Below, one piece after another: positions 40,391 through 57,396 of a DNA stretch of 64,000 bases (position 1 is its first letter; every line of letters begins with the position of its first letter). The notes under the pieces are model-generated. The model was not told where the DNA came from and searched no databases. It saw only the letters and a list, made by a program, of their open reading frames with translations. Source of the stretch: Ceratotherium simum simum (lineage: Eukaryota > Chordata > Mammalia > Perissodactyla > Rhinocerotidae); NCBI RefSeq assembly GCF_000283155.1, contig NW_004454177.1, positions 6,783,382 through 6,847,381 of the forward strand. The letters run 5' to 3'. The position numbers and the translations under genes are program-made.

Positions 40391-40394
40391 ATGC

Positions 40395-40870
40395 AAAAAC
40401 TTGTACAACATGTTCCTAGCAGCATTATTTATAATAGCTAAAAAGTTGAAACAAACCAAATGTCCATCAACTGATGAACAGATAAACAAAATGTGGTATA
40501 TCCATACGATGGGATATTATTCTGTGGTAAAAAGGGACAAAGTACTGATACATGCTACAGCATGGATGAACCTAGAAAACATTGTTATGTGTAAGAAGCC
40601 AGAGAGAAAAGGCCACGTATTGTATGATTCCATTTATATGAAATGTTCAGAAAGGACAAATCTATAGAGACAGAAAGTAGATTTGTGGTTACCAGGGGAT
40701 GGGGCGTGAAGAGAAGTAGGACTAACTGCTTATTGGTACAGGGTTTCTTTTGGGGGTGATGGAAATATTCTAGAATTAGATAGTGGTGATGATTGCACAA
40801 CATAGTGAATATGTTGAAATCACTGAAGTGTACACTTTAAAATAGTTAATTTTATGCCATGTTCATTATA
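40395..40870 (+). repeat. L1 3' end (sense)
   Basis: ORF2 C-terminus readable within 40410-40660 (CPSTDEQINKMWYIHTMGYY), followed by the 3' UTR and 'gtacactttaaaatagttaa'. 5'-truncated and directly next to the MIR. Confidence 0.88.
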
Positions 40871-41049
40871 TCTCATTTTTTTTAAGTTTTTTTAAAAATA
40901 AAAATGGTTAGTTTATAGTAAGCTGTCACTGGTAGCTCTCACTATTATTTAGGAAGTATTGAGGAAGTTTATAGTAGCTCTCGCTATAATTTAGGAAGTG
41001 TAATATTACAAGATTTAGTAATAGATTGAATATAGGAGTTGAGAGAGAT

Positions 41050-41395
41050 CAAGCAATCTAGGATAGAGGTTGGCAAACGATTTTTTCTAAAGGTCAAGGT
41101 AGTAAATATTTTAGGCATTACAGACCATATGGTCTCTGTGCAAAGCTGCTCAACTTTGCTGTTGTACTGCAAAAGGAGCCATAAACAATACGTAAACAAA
41201 TGGCATGGCTGTGTTCCAGTAAAACTTTATTTACAAAGACAGACAACACTCTGTAAATATACCAAAAGCCATTGAATTCTGCCTTTCAAAATGGTGAATT
41301 TTATGGCATGTGAATTATATCTAAATAAAGGTGCTATTAAAAAAAATCAGGCGGTAGGCTGGATTTGGCCCATGGGCTGTAGTTTGCCCATCCCT
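41050..41395. mobile_element. hAT-like DNA transposon carrying an L1 3' fragment
   Basis: The ends are inverted: ggttggcaaacga on the left and gtttgcccatccc on the right. The 'tttaggcattacagaccata' and 'gtgttccagtaaaactttat' segments are typical of this family. An L1 tail of about 90 bp (about 41255-41346, ending gctattaaaaaaaa) interrupts it. Confidence 0.7.
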
Positions 41396-41594
41396 GATCT
41401 CTCAATTTTCTGATTTGGGCTACTGGATTGATCATAGTGCTTCCAACATAGATAGGAAATTAAAGGAGGAACAGCAGATTTAAGGAGGGGAAATGAATAA
41501 TTTGGGTGGGCAGTATGAGTGGGGAATGAGAATGGCATAAAGCATTTTAGGTGTCTGGAATATCCAGCTAGAGATATATAGGAAATATTGGGTA

Positions 41595-41804
41595 CAGTCA
41601 TGCACTGCATAACATCCTTTCAGTCAACGATGGACTGCATATGTGATGGTGGTCCCATAAGATTAGTACCGTATAGCCTAGATGTGTAGTAGGCTATACC
41701 ATCTAGGTTTGTGTAAGTACACTCTATGATGTTTGCACAATGACAAAACCACCTACTGATGCATTTCTCAGAGTGTAACCCCATCATTAAGCGACACTTG
41801 GCTG
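41595..41804. mobile_element. MER2 (Tigger-type) element with internal deletion
   Basis: The left end cagtcatgcactgcat and the right end (reverse complement cagccaagtgtcgctt) are inverted, and each is flanked by TA (41593-41594 and 41805-41806). At 210 bp it is shorter than the roughly 345 bp I recall for MER2. Confidence 0.85.
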
Positions 41805-43546
41805 TATATTGTTTTGGAGTTTGGCATAAGTTTGGCTGAACATAAAACTTTGGTAGTTACTAACATATAGGTAGCTTTTAAAACTGGCGGGTAGATATCA
41901 TTCAAGGGAAGCACAGAGAAAAAGAGTGAGAAGAGGGTGAGGGAAAAATCAGTGTTAAAAGAACAGTCAGAGGAAGCAGACCTAGCAAAAGATACTAAAA
42001 AGGAACAGTCAAAAAAATAGGAGGAGAATCAAAAGTAGAACACCTCATGGAAGCCAAAGGAGACAGCTTTGGAAGGAAATGATCAAGAGTTTAGATGCTC
42101 CAAAGAGGTCAAATAAAATAAAGATTATCAGCTGGCAACTAGGACATCATTTGTGACTTGGCGAAAAAGTGTCAATGGAATGACGGAGATGGAAGGTAGC
42201 TTACAGTATATTAAAGAAGTGGAGGCATTGTGTAAGGCTAGTATTTTGAGAAACAGCTCTGAACAAAAGAATGGGAAAGACAGTAGCTAGAGCAGGAAGC
42301 AAGGAGTTGGGAGAGAATTCTCTATGGGTATTTCACGTTTCTTTATATCTTGCAAGCGAGGTACTGATTGCCTTTGACGTCCTTTTCAAGGATGCTTGTG
42401 GAGTGAACAGCCTTGGAAGATGGAGATAGTTTCTTCCTTGGGAGCTAAAGGGTAAATCTAATTATTGCCTATTATAAAAGATTTGGGTTCTCTAAGCTCA
42501 GAATTCCTCTCCTTTAATGCACCTAACTGTATGGCAGGTGTCACCTGGCCACTTCACATCATCCTGTGGGAATTACGACTTGGGGAACTGAAGCAAGTAT
42601 GTTGATGCTCGTGCTACTTGCTATGCTCTAAATGCCAAAGTCCTTTGTCTGTGACCTAGGGGTCTCGTGTCTTCTGCCAGCATCCATGCAATTGTGTCAT
42701 ATTAAATTGTTAGCTTGCAAGTAGGGTAAAATCTCAGATCCTCTCAGTACTTGACAAGGAGCAAGGGGGAGTTCTGTTTTGTTTAAATATGAGACTTGAT
42801 TATAGGGTAAGGTTGAGGATACAGTCATGAGCAAGGTGAGTTTGACTATAATTGATATGGAAAAGATAACCTGTACAGCCAGATCCATGAGGAATAGGAG
42901 GTGATTGAGCTATGAGCATAGTTGCTAGGAATTGGCCTTGCACAAGAAAGATAGAAGAAAGTAAAGGATTTAGTGGCTGTAGGTAATTTTTTAGGTAGAA
43001 GAATGTGAAGTAAGGTACTTCATCCATTTTGTCTAATTTTCTATTTGAAGTAAGAGGCTGGATCATCACCTGAGAGTTAAGAATGAGAGGATAGGGACCT
43101 GGATGAGGGTGGAGAAAGTGAAATTAGCTGCTTGGGGAGTGAAAGAGGGAGTGATCAAGGACAGCTAAAATAGTTGATTAAAGGCCTGAGAGATAGGAAA
43201 CCATGAACTTGTTATTCCATTATACAGGATTGAATGATTTTTTTTTGTCAGCAATACTCAACTACCTGTGGGTAGATGGGATAAGAAAGACAGTTGGACT
43301 GATCCAGTGTTTGGAGTTTACAGGACATGTGCAAATAGAAGAGAGACAGGTGGCAAAGGAATTGAGGCCACTAACAGTAAAGTAATTAATGTGTGGGTCC
43401 TTGGGCTTAGGCTGAAAGGAGGAGAACGCAAGTGAGACCAGGATAGATGATGTTAAATATGAGGAATTTAAAAAACTAGAGGTCTAGATGAAGTTGAAAA
43501 GCAAGTGTTTTGGGCATGAGAGGAACAGAGAGTTAAAAGTATAAAA

Positions 43547-44721
43547 CTGTACTGCCCAATGCTGTAGTCACTGGTCACCTGTTGCTATTATGCATTTGAA
43601 ATGTAGGTAGTGCAACTGAGAAACTGAATTTTGAATTTAATTTAACTTATATTTAAATTTAAAAACTGAGGCAATGTGCAAGAGTTTTAGGCTAACTGAG
43701 AGAGTTAGCGAACTACAAAGTTAGAACACAGTCTCCAAGGACACCGTCACTTCTGACACCAACTGTAAGTTCGAGAAGTTCTCAGAACCACTCTCACCTT
43801 TGATAATTTGCTAAAAAGGACTCACAGAATTCATTAAATCTATTATACTCACACTTACAGTTTGTTACAGGGAAAGGATACAGATTAAAATCTAAATCAG
43901 CTAAGGAAAGAAGCACAGAGTCCACGAGAAGTACCAAACGCAGAGCTTCTGTTTTCCTCTCCTAGTGGAATCAGGATGTGTTACTCTCCTGGTATAGAGG
44001 TGTGACAATTTGCACGGTGTTGCCAGTGGAAAGCTCAGCTGAGCCTCTGTGTTCAGAGTTTTTGTTTTACATAGACTTGATTGATTGCCCACATGATTGA
44101 TCTCTGTCTTCAGGTCAACTGATACTGCATGACCCAGAGCTCCCATCCTAAGTCATGTTGTTGGTCTTTCTGGGGTGGGCAGCCTGCACCCTAAGACTGT
44201 ATGGGTATGGCCAGGCCCAGGCTAATCATATCGTTAGATTATTTGGCATGACCCAAGGGCCCTGGGCCAACAAAGACACTCCTGTCAGACATAATATTCC
44301 AGGGACCCAGAGATTACCTCCCAGAAGTCAAGGGAAAAGCTCAGACCTTCCCTTTGGGCAAGGCCAAATTCTTTACTATATACAGTGTAAAATATTTTTC
44401 TATTAAACACAACTCTCATTTTGGTAAAATTACATTTCACCTTGACTTTAGACAGGTTAGTGTCTGAAATATGATATGCTATAAGTATAAATTACACACT
44501 GTAGTTTGAAGACTTAGTATCAAAAAAAGAAGGTAACATCTCATTGCTAATATTTATGTTGATTACATGTTGCATTGGTTATATTTTTGATGTATTCGGT
44601 TAAATAAAATTAATTATTAAAGTTAATTTCAAAATGAGTGATTCTTTTTACTTTTTAATGTGACTACTAGAAAATATTTAATTATAAATGGCTCACATCT
44701 TATTTCTATTCAATATTGCTG
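43547..44721. mobile_element. hAT element (same family as 13353-15334) with LTR-like insert
   Basis: The left end ctgtactgcccaat and the right part, with 'acacactgtagtttgaagac' (about 44495) and 'ctattcaatattgctg' (end), match the family of the first copy. The interior is displaced by about 800 bp of unrelated sequence. Confidence 0.55.
43670..44460 (-). repeat. LTR-like insert, probably endogenous retrovirus-derived (antisense)
   Basis: Sequence such as 'gggaaaggatacagattaaa' (43870) and 'cagagattacctcccagaag' (44308) has the look of a degenerate antisense ERV LTR. No coding part, no readable TSD. Family not assigned. Confidence 0.5.
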
Positions 44722-45054
44722 ATCTGGAAGTTTATGTTAAGAGAAAGGGGAGTTTATTTACTGATAACTAAACTACATAGTTAGAATTTCAAAGGCAGAA
44801 AAATATTATGCAAGGACAAGTCCAAGATGTGGCCATAGGAATAGTTGCTGAACTTGGGGTAATAGGTCACTCACTGGAGATAAAGAAGGTTCGAGGAATC
44901 ATGGGCTTAAATCATCAAATAGATTATTTTCATGGATGTTGACATTGCTTAAGTGACTAGCAGAATCTGGGTGGAGCAGTAGACTATGAGCTGCATTTCA
45001 GTGTCTTTGATCAATGTGAAGGCAACAGAGGCAGAAAGGGGTTTACCAAATACC

Positions 45055-45110
45055 CTAGCATATACCATAGTGGTGTGAAGCTAGCATATACCATAGTAGT
45101 GTGAAGCTAG
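45055..45110 (+). repeat. 26-bp tandem duplication
   Basis: Two copies of a 26-bp unit at 45055-45080 and 45081-45106, both opening ctagcatataccatagt. They differ at one base (gtggtg against gtagtg), and a four-base partial copy follows. Confidence 0.95.
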
Positions 45111-45589
45111 TGGGGACTTTGAATTTATGTTACTTCCTAATCCCTCTTGGAATATTGTCCTTTTTTTCTTCAGGGGACCTATAAAGGAATTGTTAGTGTC
45201 AGAGGAATTGATTGGAAGTGTGATTATCAGTAGGAGGGGTCAGGACACAGAATACAAGAGTCCTGCTATCCTTCTTTGGCCTGTTAGCTGCTACTCAACT
45301 TTCATGGCCTTTCTCAAATGTTATGCTTTCTGTGAACTCTGCTTTGATTTTGCTAGAGAGTTAATTGCCTTTTTCCTTCTTCCTTTGAACATACCTCTAC
45401 TATAGCACTCTTTGTGGTAAATTTTCTTCTTTTTTTTTGTATTTCTATGTCGGTCATTTACTGATAACTAAACTACGTAATTTAGACAATGGTCTCGTCA
45501 CCGATCACTTTTCTTCTGGTGGTTCGTTTGCCAGATTCTCCTCATCTTGGTGACATTTAAATTTTAGAGTGCTCCTCTGTTCTCTCCTC

Positions 45590-46670
45590 AGAGCTCTTTT
45601 CTTTTCTGTGCACATCTATTCCCTAGTTGATTGTATATGATCCATTAAGCTGTTGGCTCCCAAATTTTAAATCTCCAGCCCAACCGGTCCTCTGAACTCT
45701 AGATTTATATTTCCAGCTATTTGCTTGACATTTCCACTTGGATGTCTAATAAACATCTCTCTTAACATATACAAACAGAAGTCTTGATTTCCCCTTATCA
45801 ACTTTCTCTTTTCCCCAGTCTTCCCCATCTCAATAATGGGAACTCCATTCATCCTACTTGCTCACCAAAAACTTCTATAGAGACATACTTAATTTCTCTC
45901 TTGCTCTCATACCTCATGCCAAACCCATCAGTAAATCTTGGTGACTCTACCTTCAGAATATATGCTGAATTCAATCACTTATCAGCACCACCACCAGTAC
46001 CAACCTGATCTAAGTCATAGTCATCTCTTGCTAGGATTACTGCAGTAATCTTTAACCAGTCTCCCTGAATATGCCCTGATTCCCCTATTGCAGCTAGAGT
46101 GATTTTTTTTTAAATGAAAGTGGAATCTTACCATTCAGCTACTTCTATTGGTTTTCCCATCTATTTGGAATATATGTATAGTCCTTTCTCTGGCCTGTAA
46201 AGCTTCCTATAATCTATTCTCCAGCTACCTCTCTGAACTCAGCTCCTAGTTCTCCCCCCTTTTCACTTTGGCATCTTTCTCTTGTTCATTAAACTCTCCA
46301 ATATATTCCCACTTTAAGGCCTTCAGAAATTCCATTCCTTCTTCCTGAAATACTCTTTTTCTAGATATTCACATGGCTGTCTCTTCCATTTCTTTTAGAG
46401 AGGACTTTGCTAGCCATGCTATCCCAAATCTCTCTTCCTACTGGCCCACTACTCTATATTTCCTTCCTTGCTTTATTTTTTCTTCTTGGTTCTTATCACC
46501 AACTGACATTATTTATTTATTTGCTTATTGTCTGACCTCACTAAAATGTAAGCATCATGAGAGTAAGGACTTTGACATTTTTTAGCCTTGCTAAATCTCT
46601 AGTACTTAGAATAGTACCTGCAGTGAATACATGCTCAATAAATATTTATTGATAGTTGAATGAAAGGCTA
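45590..46670 (+). repeat. L2 3' part (sense)
   Basis: L2 ORF2 C-terminal and 3' end in sense: 'aaatctccagcccaacc', 'ccacttggatgtctaataaa', 'gattactgcagtaatcttta', and the end 'atgctcaataaatatttatt'. Decayed frame, no ORF. 45250-45590 may also belong to L2. Confidence 0.8.
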
Positions 46671-46789
46671 AGTGAATGAAAGAATGTCACTAGATTGCAG
46701 ATTGTGGCATTTGAATCTTATTCATCTGTGTCTTCGTCGTTTAATGCAGTGTCTAACATATGGTAGGTACTCAGTAAATTTATTTCATT

Positions 46790-48075
46790 GTGTCACAATG
46801 AAATTAACCAAGTCAAGCATGGAATTTTCGTGTTATTCCTTAACATGTTTTAGTTAAATGAGCTTTTGATGTGGAGAGAAAACACCTTTTTGTTTTCTGG
46901 ATCACTGCAGACAAAGACATATTGAAGATTATGAATTCTAAGCAATGTAATAGGCTTCAATAAGTGGTTATTGAATGAGCATTTATTACTCATTCAATTG
47001 ATTTATTGAGATGATTATTGCACGCTATTCAGTACTGTATTATAAAGAGCCAGCCATGACAATGTGGGCCTGTTTAATTTTACAAACGGAATTGAGAAAC
47101 TGGTTAGTTTTGTAAACCACTAAACTCATAATTTAAAACTTCCACAGTATGATTTCTTTAGATATATATCCCCAAACTTCCTATTTGAGACCATGAAGTC
47201 ATAAATCCAGCACTTTATCAAGAAAGTTTCCTGAATACGAGGCAGAACTCATGGGCATTTAAAATAAATTACTAACTTAACTGTAGGTTGTTGAAGTGTG
47301 TATGATTTATTATGGACATTCTCAGTGCCTTAAAAATAACGTTTCCTAATAGTGCCAACATGTATGAACCGAGAACTTATCACAGTGCCATTTATTTATG
47401 CTGTGGGATACTCAAAGACTGACTAATAGGGCAGAGAATGGGAAAGACTGAATTGTGTAACCATTGTGTACCAGATATTTTGTGAAGTGTTCCATATGTG
47501 TTGTCTTGCAACCTCCTAGATGTTTGAGAACACTATCACATTTGTTTATTGAACACACTACCATGTTGTTGGGTTTTTTTGTAACGTGTTTTTCTTATTT
47601 AATCCTCACAACAGTCTGTATATCTTTACAACTAAAATACTATTTTCTCACTAAATTATTTACTTCCTTTGGCTATAAAAACAGGCTGTTTTCTGAGGCC
47701 TTACTGACAGAAGTAAATAACCATCTCGTTGAACTTCATTTAGTCACTCTAATTCAAAACAATTAGCTTATCTCCTTCCCAAGGTAATTTCCCATTCATT
47801 AGTCTTCATTTTTTTGTTTTATTTTCTTAATATCAGACGTGACTTTAGCATTTATATTTCCAACCTGCCCAAGATGTATGAGGAAGCCGCTTGCTTGAAA
47901 ACTTACAGTTGAATGTCCTCACTTTACTGCTAAACGTCCATTCAGAGTTGTCTGGTCATCCTCCAGTTCTACCCTGACGTAAAAAAAAAATGCGCCAGAG
48001 AATGAGCAAAGTATTTTTGCTGCATTGAGTGTATACAAGTCCCAAAAGAATATTTTGCTTGACTCCTATATTAAT
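46790..48075. other. Unassigned intronic sequence
   Basis: Nothing firmly recognised; 46680-46790 may be a second L2 tail. The 100-aa ORF at 47464-47766 has no family motif. Confidence 0.45.
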
Positions 48076-48483
48076 ATTTTTCCTAAGGGTTTTCTGTTTT
48101 TAACCTCTTTTGGAGGTGGGGCGAGGGCAGGAAGACTCCATAGTCTTCCTATTGCGTCGTTTCAGGAGTTGTATAATGTCTGATTTCCCCACTTTTAGGG
48201 ATGTATAAAGTTTTATAAAGTTCTTATAAAGTTTCCCATCAACCTTTTACCTAATGTTTTAGCCACTCTTATTATTTAGTTGCCCAAATACATTATTTCA
48301 TCAGAAGTTGCAAAATGGTGATTTTCTAATTCTCTCATTTTTTCTACGTTTATTAGCTATAATTCTTCCGTAAAGAACTTTGCCTCTAAACTATTTAGAA
48401 ACTATAGTAAAGGCAAAATAAATGCTTGATTCTTTTATGTATCAAATTTCAGAATAATAAATTGGTAACCAGCAGTATCCAGT

Positions 48484-48895
48484 CCTGGTAGTCTAGTGGT
48501 TAAGATTCAGTGTTCTCTGCCACGGCCCAGTTTCGTTTCCTGGTCAGGGAACCACAACACCCGTCTATTGGTTGTTATACTGTGGCGGCTGCGGCTGCGT
48601 ATTGCTATGATGCTGAAAGCTTTGCCACTGGTATTTCGAATACCAGCAGGGTCACCTATGGTAGACAGGTTTCAGCGAAGCTTCCAGACTAAGTCAGATT
48701 TAGGAAGAAGGACCTGGCCACCCATTAATGAGAAAATTGGCCATGAAAACTCTATGAATAGCAGTGGAGCATTGTCTGATATAGCACTGGAAGATGAGAG
48801 GATGGCACAAAAAGACCAGGCAGGGTTCTGTTCTGCTGAACACAGGGTCGCTAGGAGTTGGAATCGACTTGATGACACAAACAACAACAAACCCT
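48484..48895 (+). repeat. tRNA-Glu-like SINE with (AAC)n tail
   Basis: The first 70 bases closely follow tRNA-Glu: A box 'tagtctagtggttaagattc', anticodon-stem region and B box 'gtttcgtttcctgg', then 'tcaggga'. The 3' end (ggtcgctaggagttggaatc, then a caaacaacaacaaa tail) differs from ERE. The TSD agcagtatccagt (48471-48483) against agcaatctccagt (48896-48908) has two mismatches. An uninterrupted 133-codon frame covers almost all of it. Confidence 0.8.
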
Positions 48896-49009
48896 AGCAA
48901 TCTCCAGTGGTGACCAATGAAGTTGATTTTGTTTATTTTATGTATCATTATGAGGTTATGGATTTTAATACATTTGATGTGTTTTGGTCTACTGAGTCAT
49001 TCTTCTTTT

Positions 49010-49241
49010 GTTTGTTTGTTTGTGAGATCAGCTCTGTGCTAACATCCGCCAGTCCTCCTCTCTTTTTGCTGAGGAAGACTGGCCCTGGGCTAACATCCAT
49101 GCCCATCTTCCTCCACTTTACATGGGACGCTGCCGCAGCATGGCTTGCCAAGCAGTGCGTCGGTGTGCCCCTGGGATCCGACCCGGGGAACCCCGGAGCG
49201 CCGCGCGTGTGCTTATCCGCTTGCGCCAGCGGGCCGGCCCC
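49010..49241 (-). repeat. ERE SINE
   Basis: Antisense ERE with a (gttt)n start. The TSD is gagtcattcttctttt (48994-49009) against gagtcattattctttt (49242-49257). Confidence 0.94.
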
Positions 49242-49989
49242 GAGTCATTATTCTTTTGATGCTCAAATTATTTCACTTAGCCAGTGGGAGCCTTTTCAAG
49301 TTGACTCCTGTGTCCTTTTGACATGATCCCAATAGTCTCAGATAGCTTCCTTGCTTTTAGGTAAGATGTCCAAGGCTTATCTTGAACATTTCCTGTCCCA
49401 GACCTGGAATCAAACATTTCTCCTGGAAGCTCTGGTTCCTTCAAGTGGAAAATAGCATTTAGAAATCCTGGGGCTGCTTGTTATTGCTACTGGTTTGTCA
49501 TTGCTTAGAGGCCTTTTCAGGGCACCAAGGTAGGAAATATGTATTTTTTATACAGAGAAAAGTAAAACATGAGTTTGTACTAACATTCCAATTGAAATTT
49601 AAGATTTCAATGTTTTTACTTAACTTCTTTAATATTCTTTATTTATATCTCTTTTCTCTTATGCTGAAAATTGTGGTTCCAAATGACTTGAACATAAGTA
49701 CATATTTGATATGAGACAGTGAGGTTAAAGCTGTAAAACATGCTAAAAAAAAAAAAGCTGTAAAACAGGGTACATTCAGAAAAGTCTAGCTTCCACCCCT
49801 TTTCCATCCTCCTATAAGTAACAATTTTAGAAGTTTTTCACTTAACATTACTTTTTTTGGAAAATATAAACTAATATACACATATGTACACACACATGCG
49901 TATTTGTATTTCCTCTTTGTACACAAATGGAAGTACATTATACATATTTGCCTATACCTTGCATGGATTCATGGATAGAAACCCGTCAT

Positions 49990-51380
49990 AGACCAAGAAT
50001 CCCTGGTCTAGAAGGGAAGACATGCGTGTTAAGAAATAACTGTAATGCAGTTGTTCAATGATGTTATGGAGGTGTATAGACTAAATGCCGTTAGAAACAA
50101 ATTATGGAGCAGTTCTTCTAGGGGAGGTGATTAGATTAGGGAAAGCTTCAGATAAATGACCTTTGAGCTAGATTTTAAAGAATGAGCTTGATTTGGAGCC
50201 TGCAGTTTATACTAGGAATCAGGGAGGAACCTCTGAATTACAAAATTAGCCAACCCACCTTTGCTAGTCTGTTGGTGTAGCATGAGAAACATTTGCACTA
50301 CATTAGAAAAGTCTGAATAACATTCTTGAAAGGTCTTTTGAAATATATGGGATCCTGTTTCATAGGCTGCCTGGGCTTATCCTTAGTCTAGGACTATTTT
50401 TTCAAGAAGCTATGAGAAAACAAATCCTCCTTTATATATTAATGTGAATGGACTTCATATCAAAAGAATAGCATGTTTTCTATAACGACTTAATAGAAAC
50501 AGTGCTTAGTTTACAAACTTTTTGTTTAGCGGCAAATGGAGAGTGAAAAATGTATTTTTTTAAAAGTTTATATCTTTTCTCTGATTGATATTCCTTGAGT
50601 TAATCTGTAATTATTAAGCATCCATCATATGCAGAGCACTCTTTTGTATGTAGTAAGGAGGCAAAGGAAAAAAATAGTTCTAGTTTAAAACTTTCAAAAC
50701 TAAAGCATACCTTGTGACGATTTCACAAGAGGAATTGTATTTTCTCAAAACCCTTAAAGAAAAAGTTTAATTTATTTGAGATAGGCAGAAGAAAATATAG
50801 TGTGCTTTTTGTTTTTATACCTGCTAGAATACTCAGTAATGAGTAACTCCAAATAATTCTTTATCTTATTGCAGTGATTATTCCACAAATCTACACGTGA
50901 TAAAATGACCTGGAACTATACACACATTGTACCCATGTCAAATTCTGGGTTTTGATATTGTTCTAAATTATGTAAGATTTAACCATTGGGGGAAACTGGG
51001 TGAAGGGTACTTGGGATCTTTCTCTACTATCTTTGCAACTTCCTGTGAGTCTGTAATTATTTTGAAATGAAAAGTTTTTTTTTTAAAAAAAGGATTATTA
51101 CTCTGACTGTTGTTTTGAGAATAGATTGCAGGCGGCCAAGGGCAGAATCAGGGATACTAGTTAGGAGTAATATTAGGAGGCTATTACAGTAATCCAGGAG
51201 GAAGATAATAGCTGTTGGAGGAAGTTGGTGGCATCAGAGTGGGGTGGGGATAGGGGTGAGGAATAGTTGAATTCTGGGTATATTTTGAAGGTAGAGTTAA
51301 TAAAATTTGCTGATGGATGTGAGGTGTGGGAGAAAGAGAATGAAAGGTGACGCCAAGGTTTTTGGGCTGAACAACTGGGA
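49990..51380 (-). repeat. L2 relic (antisense) split by an L1 3' end
   Basis: Clear at 51093-51380: 'attacagtaatccaggagga', 'gatggatgtgaggtgtggga', and, on the minus strand, the peptide VQPKNLGVTFHSLSPTPHI of the L2 C-terminal region. 49990-50210 is weaker. The part between 50260 and 50860 is not clearly L2. Confidence 0.65.
50860..51092 (+). repeat. L1 3' end (sense)
   Basis: 'ccattgggggaaactgggtg' and 'cttcctgtgagtctgtaatt', ending in a T/A run at 51076-51092. 5'-truncated, inside L2. Confidence 0.75.
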
Positions 51381-51394
51381 GAATGAAGAAAAGA

Positions 51395-56152
<4,758 letters not shown>

Positions 56153-56155
56153 TAG

Positions 56156-57390
56156 AAGTAAAGGAGCTTTTCCTTCGGGGTTCTTAAAACAAGGAATTGT
56201 TTATTTCCATCTATTCAGAGAGAAGTATTGTGAAAATAAAGGATTTTTGTGTGGCTTGAAAGCTGATAAACTTTCAGAATACATTTATATTATTTTTCAT
56301 GTAGTATAAGATGGAACTAGGCTGGGAAGAAAGAAGGAAAAGGGTGATATTTAAAATTCTATTATTTTGGTCGACAGGTCCCTTTTAAATATTAAGGAAT
56401 AAAATATAGAATAAAGTACTAAGAAAAACTGCTAAAATTGTATACCCTCTCACCTTCGTTTGAGAAAGTTGATATATGTCACTGCTGATATAGAGCATGC
56501 TTATTCTAAAGACTGTAGTTTTATGATAATTTATGAAGAATAGATCTTATAGTGGTTTAAAGGCAGTCCATGTCTGTTTCCTCAAAGTTCACTCATCTGC
56601 TCATCTCACAGTGCCCAAAAAGTTCTTTTCACTGCCTCAGTCTACTCATACTTCAGTTTTAGTAAACTGTCAGCATGTGCCTAACCAACACAAGCTCACC
56701 ACCTATTGATAGAAGAAAGTGACTGCAATCTATATAGAATCCATAAACATGAGAATAAGCCATTTTTGTTTTCTGACAGTTTTCAGTATTGCATTATGTG
56801 TCCCTCATCTCCCAGATTAAAAGGGAGGGAGTCTCATATAGAAAGCTGAAGTATAGCTAGAGTAGAATTGCCTTGAAAAGCCAAGATAAAAAGCAATTCT
56901 AAAAATTTTCCTCCTTAATAGGGTGGGAGTTGAGAGTTCAGATTTAAATTATAGATCAAAGTAGCTACGTGTACCCTTGCAGCTTGATGATTCTTCTGAT
57001 AGTTTCTTTGTGTAGATAAGTCTGTTCACTTTCCAGGCTCTACTTTTACATCCTTGGAACGTCACCTAGGTTTTTATTTGTTCAAGCCAGGCTGATGGAT
57101 GCACTGGTTTAGAACTTGCACACAGTTGTAAGCTCTTTGAGTCCTGCACTTGCTGAGTACATAGTAGACAGGAATGCTTTCTTTATCTTACATAAAATCA
57201 TATTTTTCCTATGCCCTTATGTCTGTTTTATATTCTCCAAAGCTCTCTAGATGCTGACATTTCTGACAGAGGTGGGTAGCATGGAAAGGCCTGGCAATTT
57301 CAAACCCTCTTTTCAAATTATTTGTTGTAGCTTCAATTAAGTTAATGGTAATAACACCTACTAAACTTCACAATCCTTAAAAGTATAAAA
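56156..57390. other. Unassigned intronic sequence after the HRD exon
   Basis: No gene or repeat recognised. Confidence 0.5.
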
Positions 57391-57396
57391 AAATGT

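Larger units (their letters stand above)
39440..43400 (-). repeat. Long antisense L2 relic with five later insertions
   Basis: Antisense L2 phrases recur in the expected order: 39930-40140 ('gagttagaaagtggactttg'), 41460-41590 ('ggtgtctggaatatccagct'), 42050-42350 and 42720-43400. Interruptions are MIR at 40155-40390, L1 at 40395-40870, a hAT element at 41050-41395 carrying an L1 piece, and MER2 at 41595-41804. Whether it is one copy or two is not certain. Confidence 0.55.
48080..49980 (-). repeat. L1ME-type 3' UTR (antisense), cut by two SINEs
   Basis: Antisense old L1 3' UTR phrases run through 48310-48360 ('ggtgattttctaattctctc'), 48905-48990, 49258-49480 ('gttgactcctgtgtcctttt') and 49755-49975 ('acctgcatgg'-like end). 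It is interrupted by the SINE at 48484-48895 and the ERE at 49010-49241. Confidence 0.7.

Noticed and set aside
48484..48560. Functional tRNA-Glu gene
   Set aside because: The A and B boxes are recognisable, but stem and loop positions are altered, and the sequence continues into a SINE body with TSDs.
48496..48897. 133-aa open reading frame on the + strand
   Set aside because: It lies wholly within the tRNA-Glu-like SINE, between its TSDs, and has no family motif. Open frames of this size occur by chance in GC-richer SINEs.
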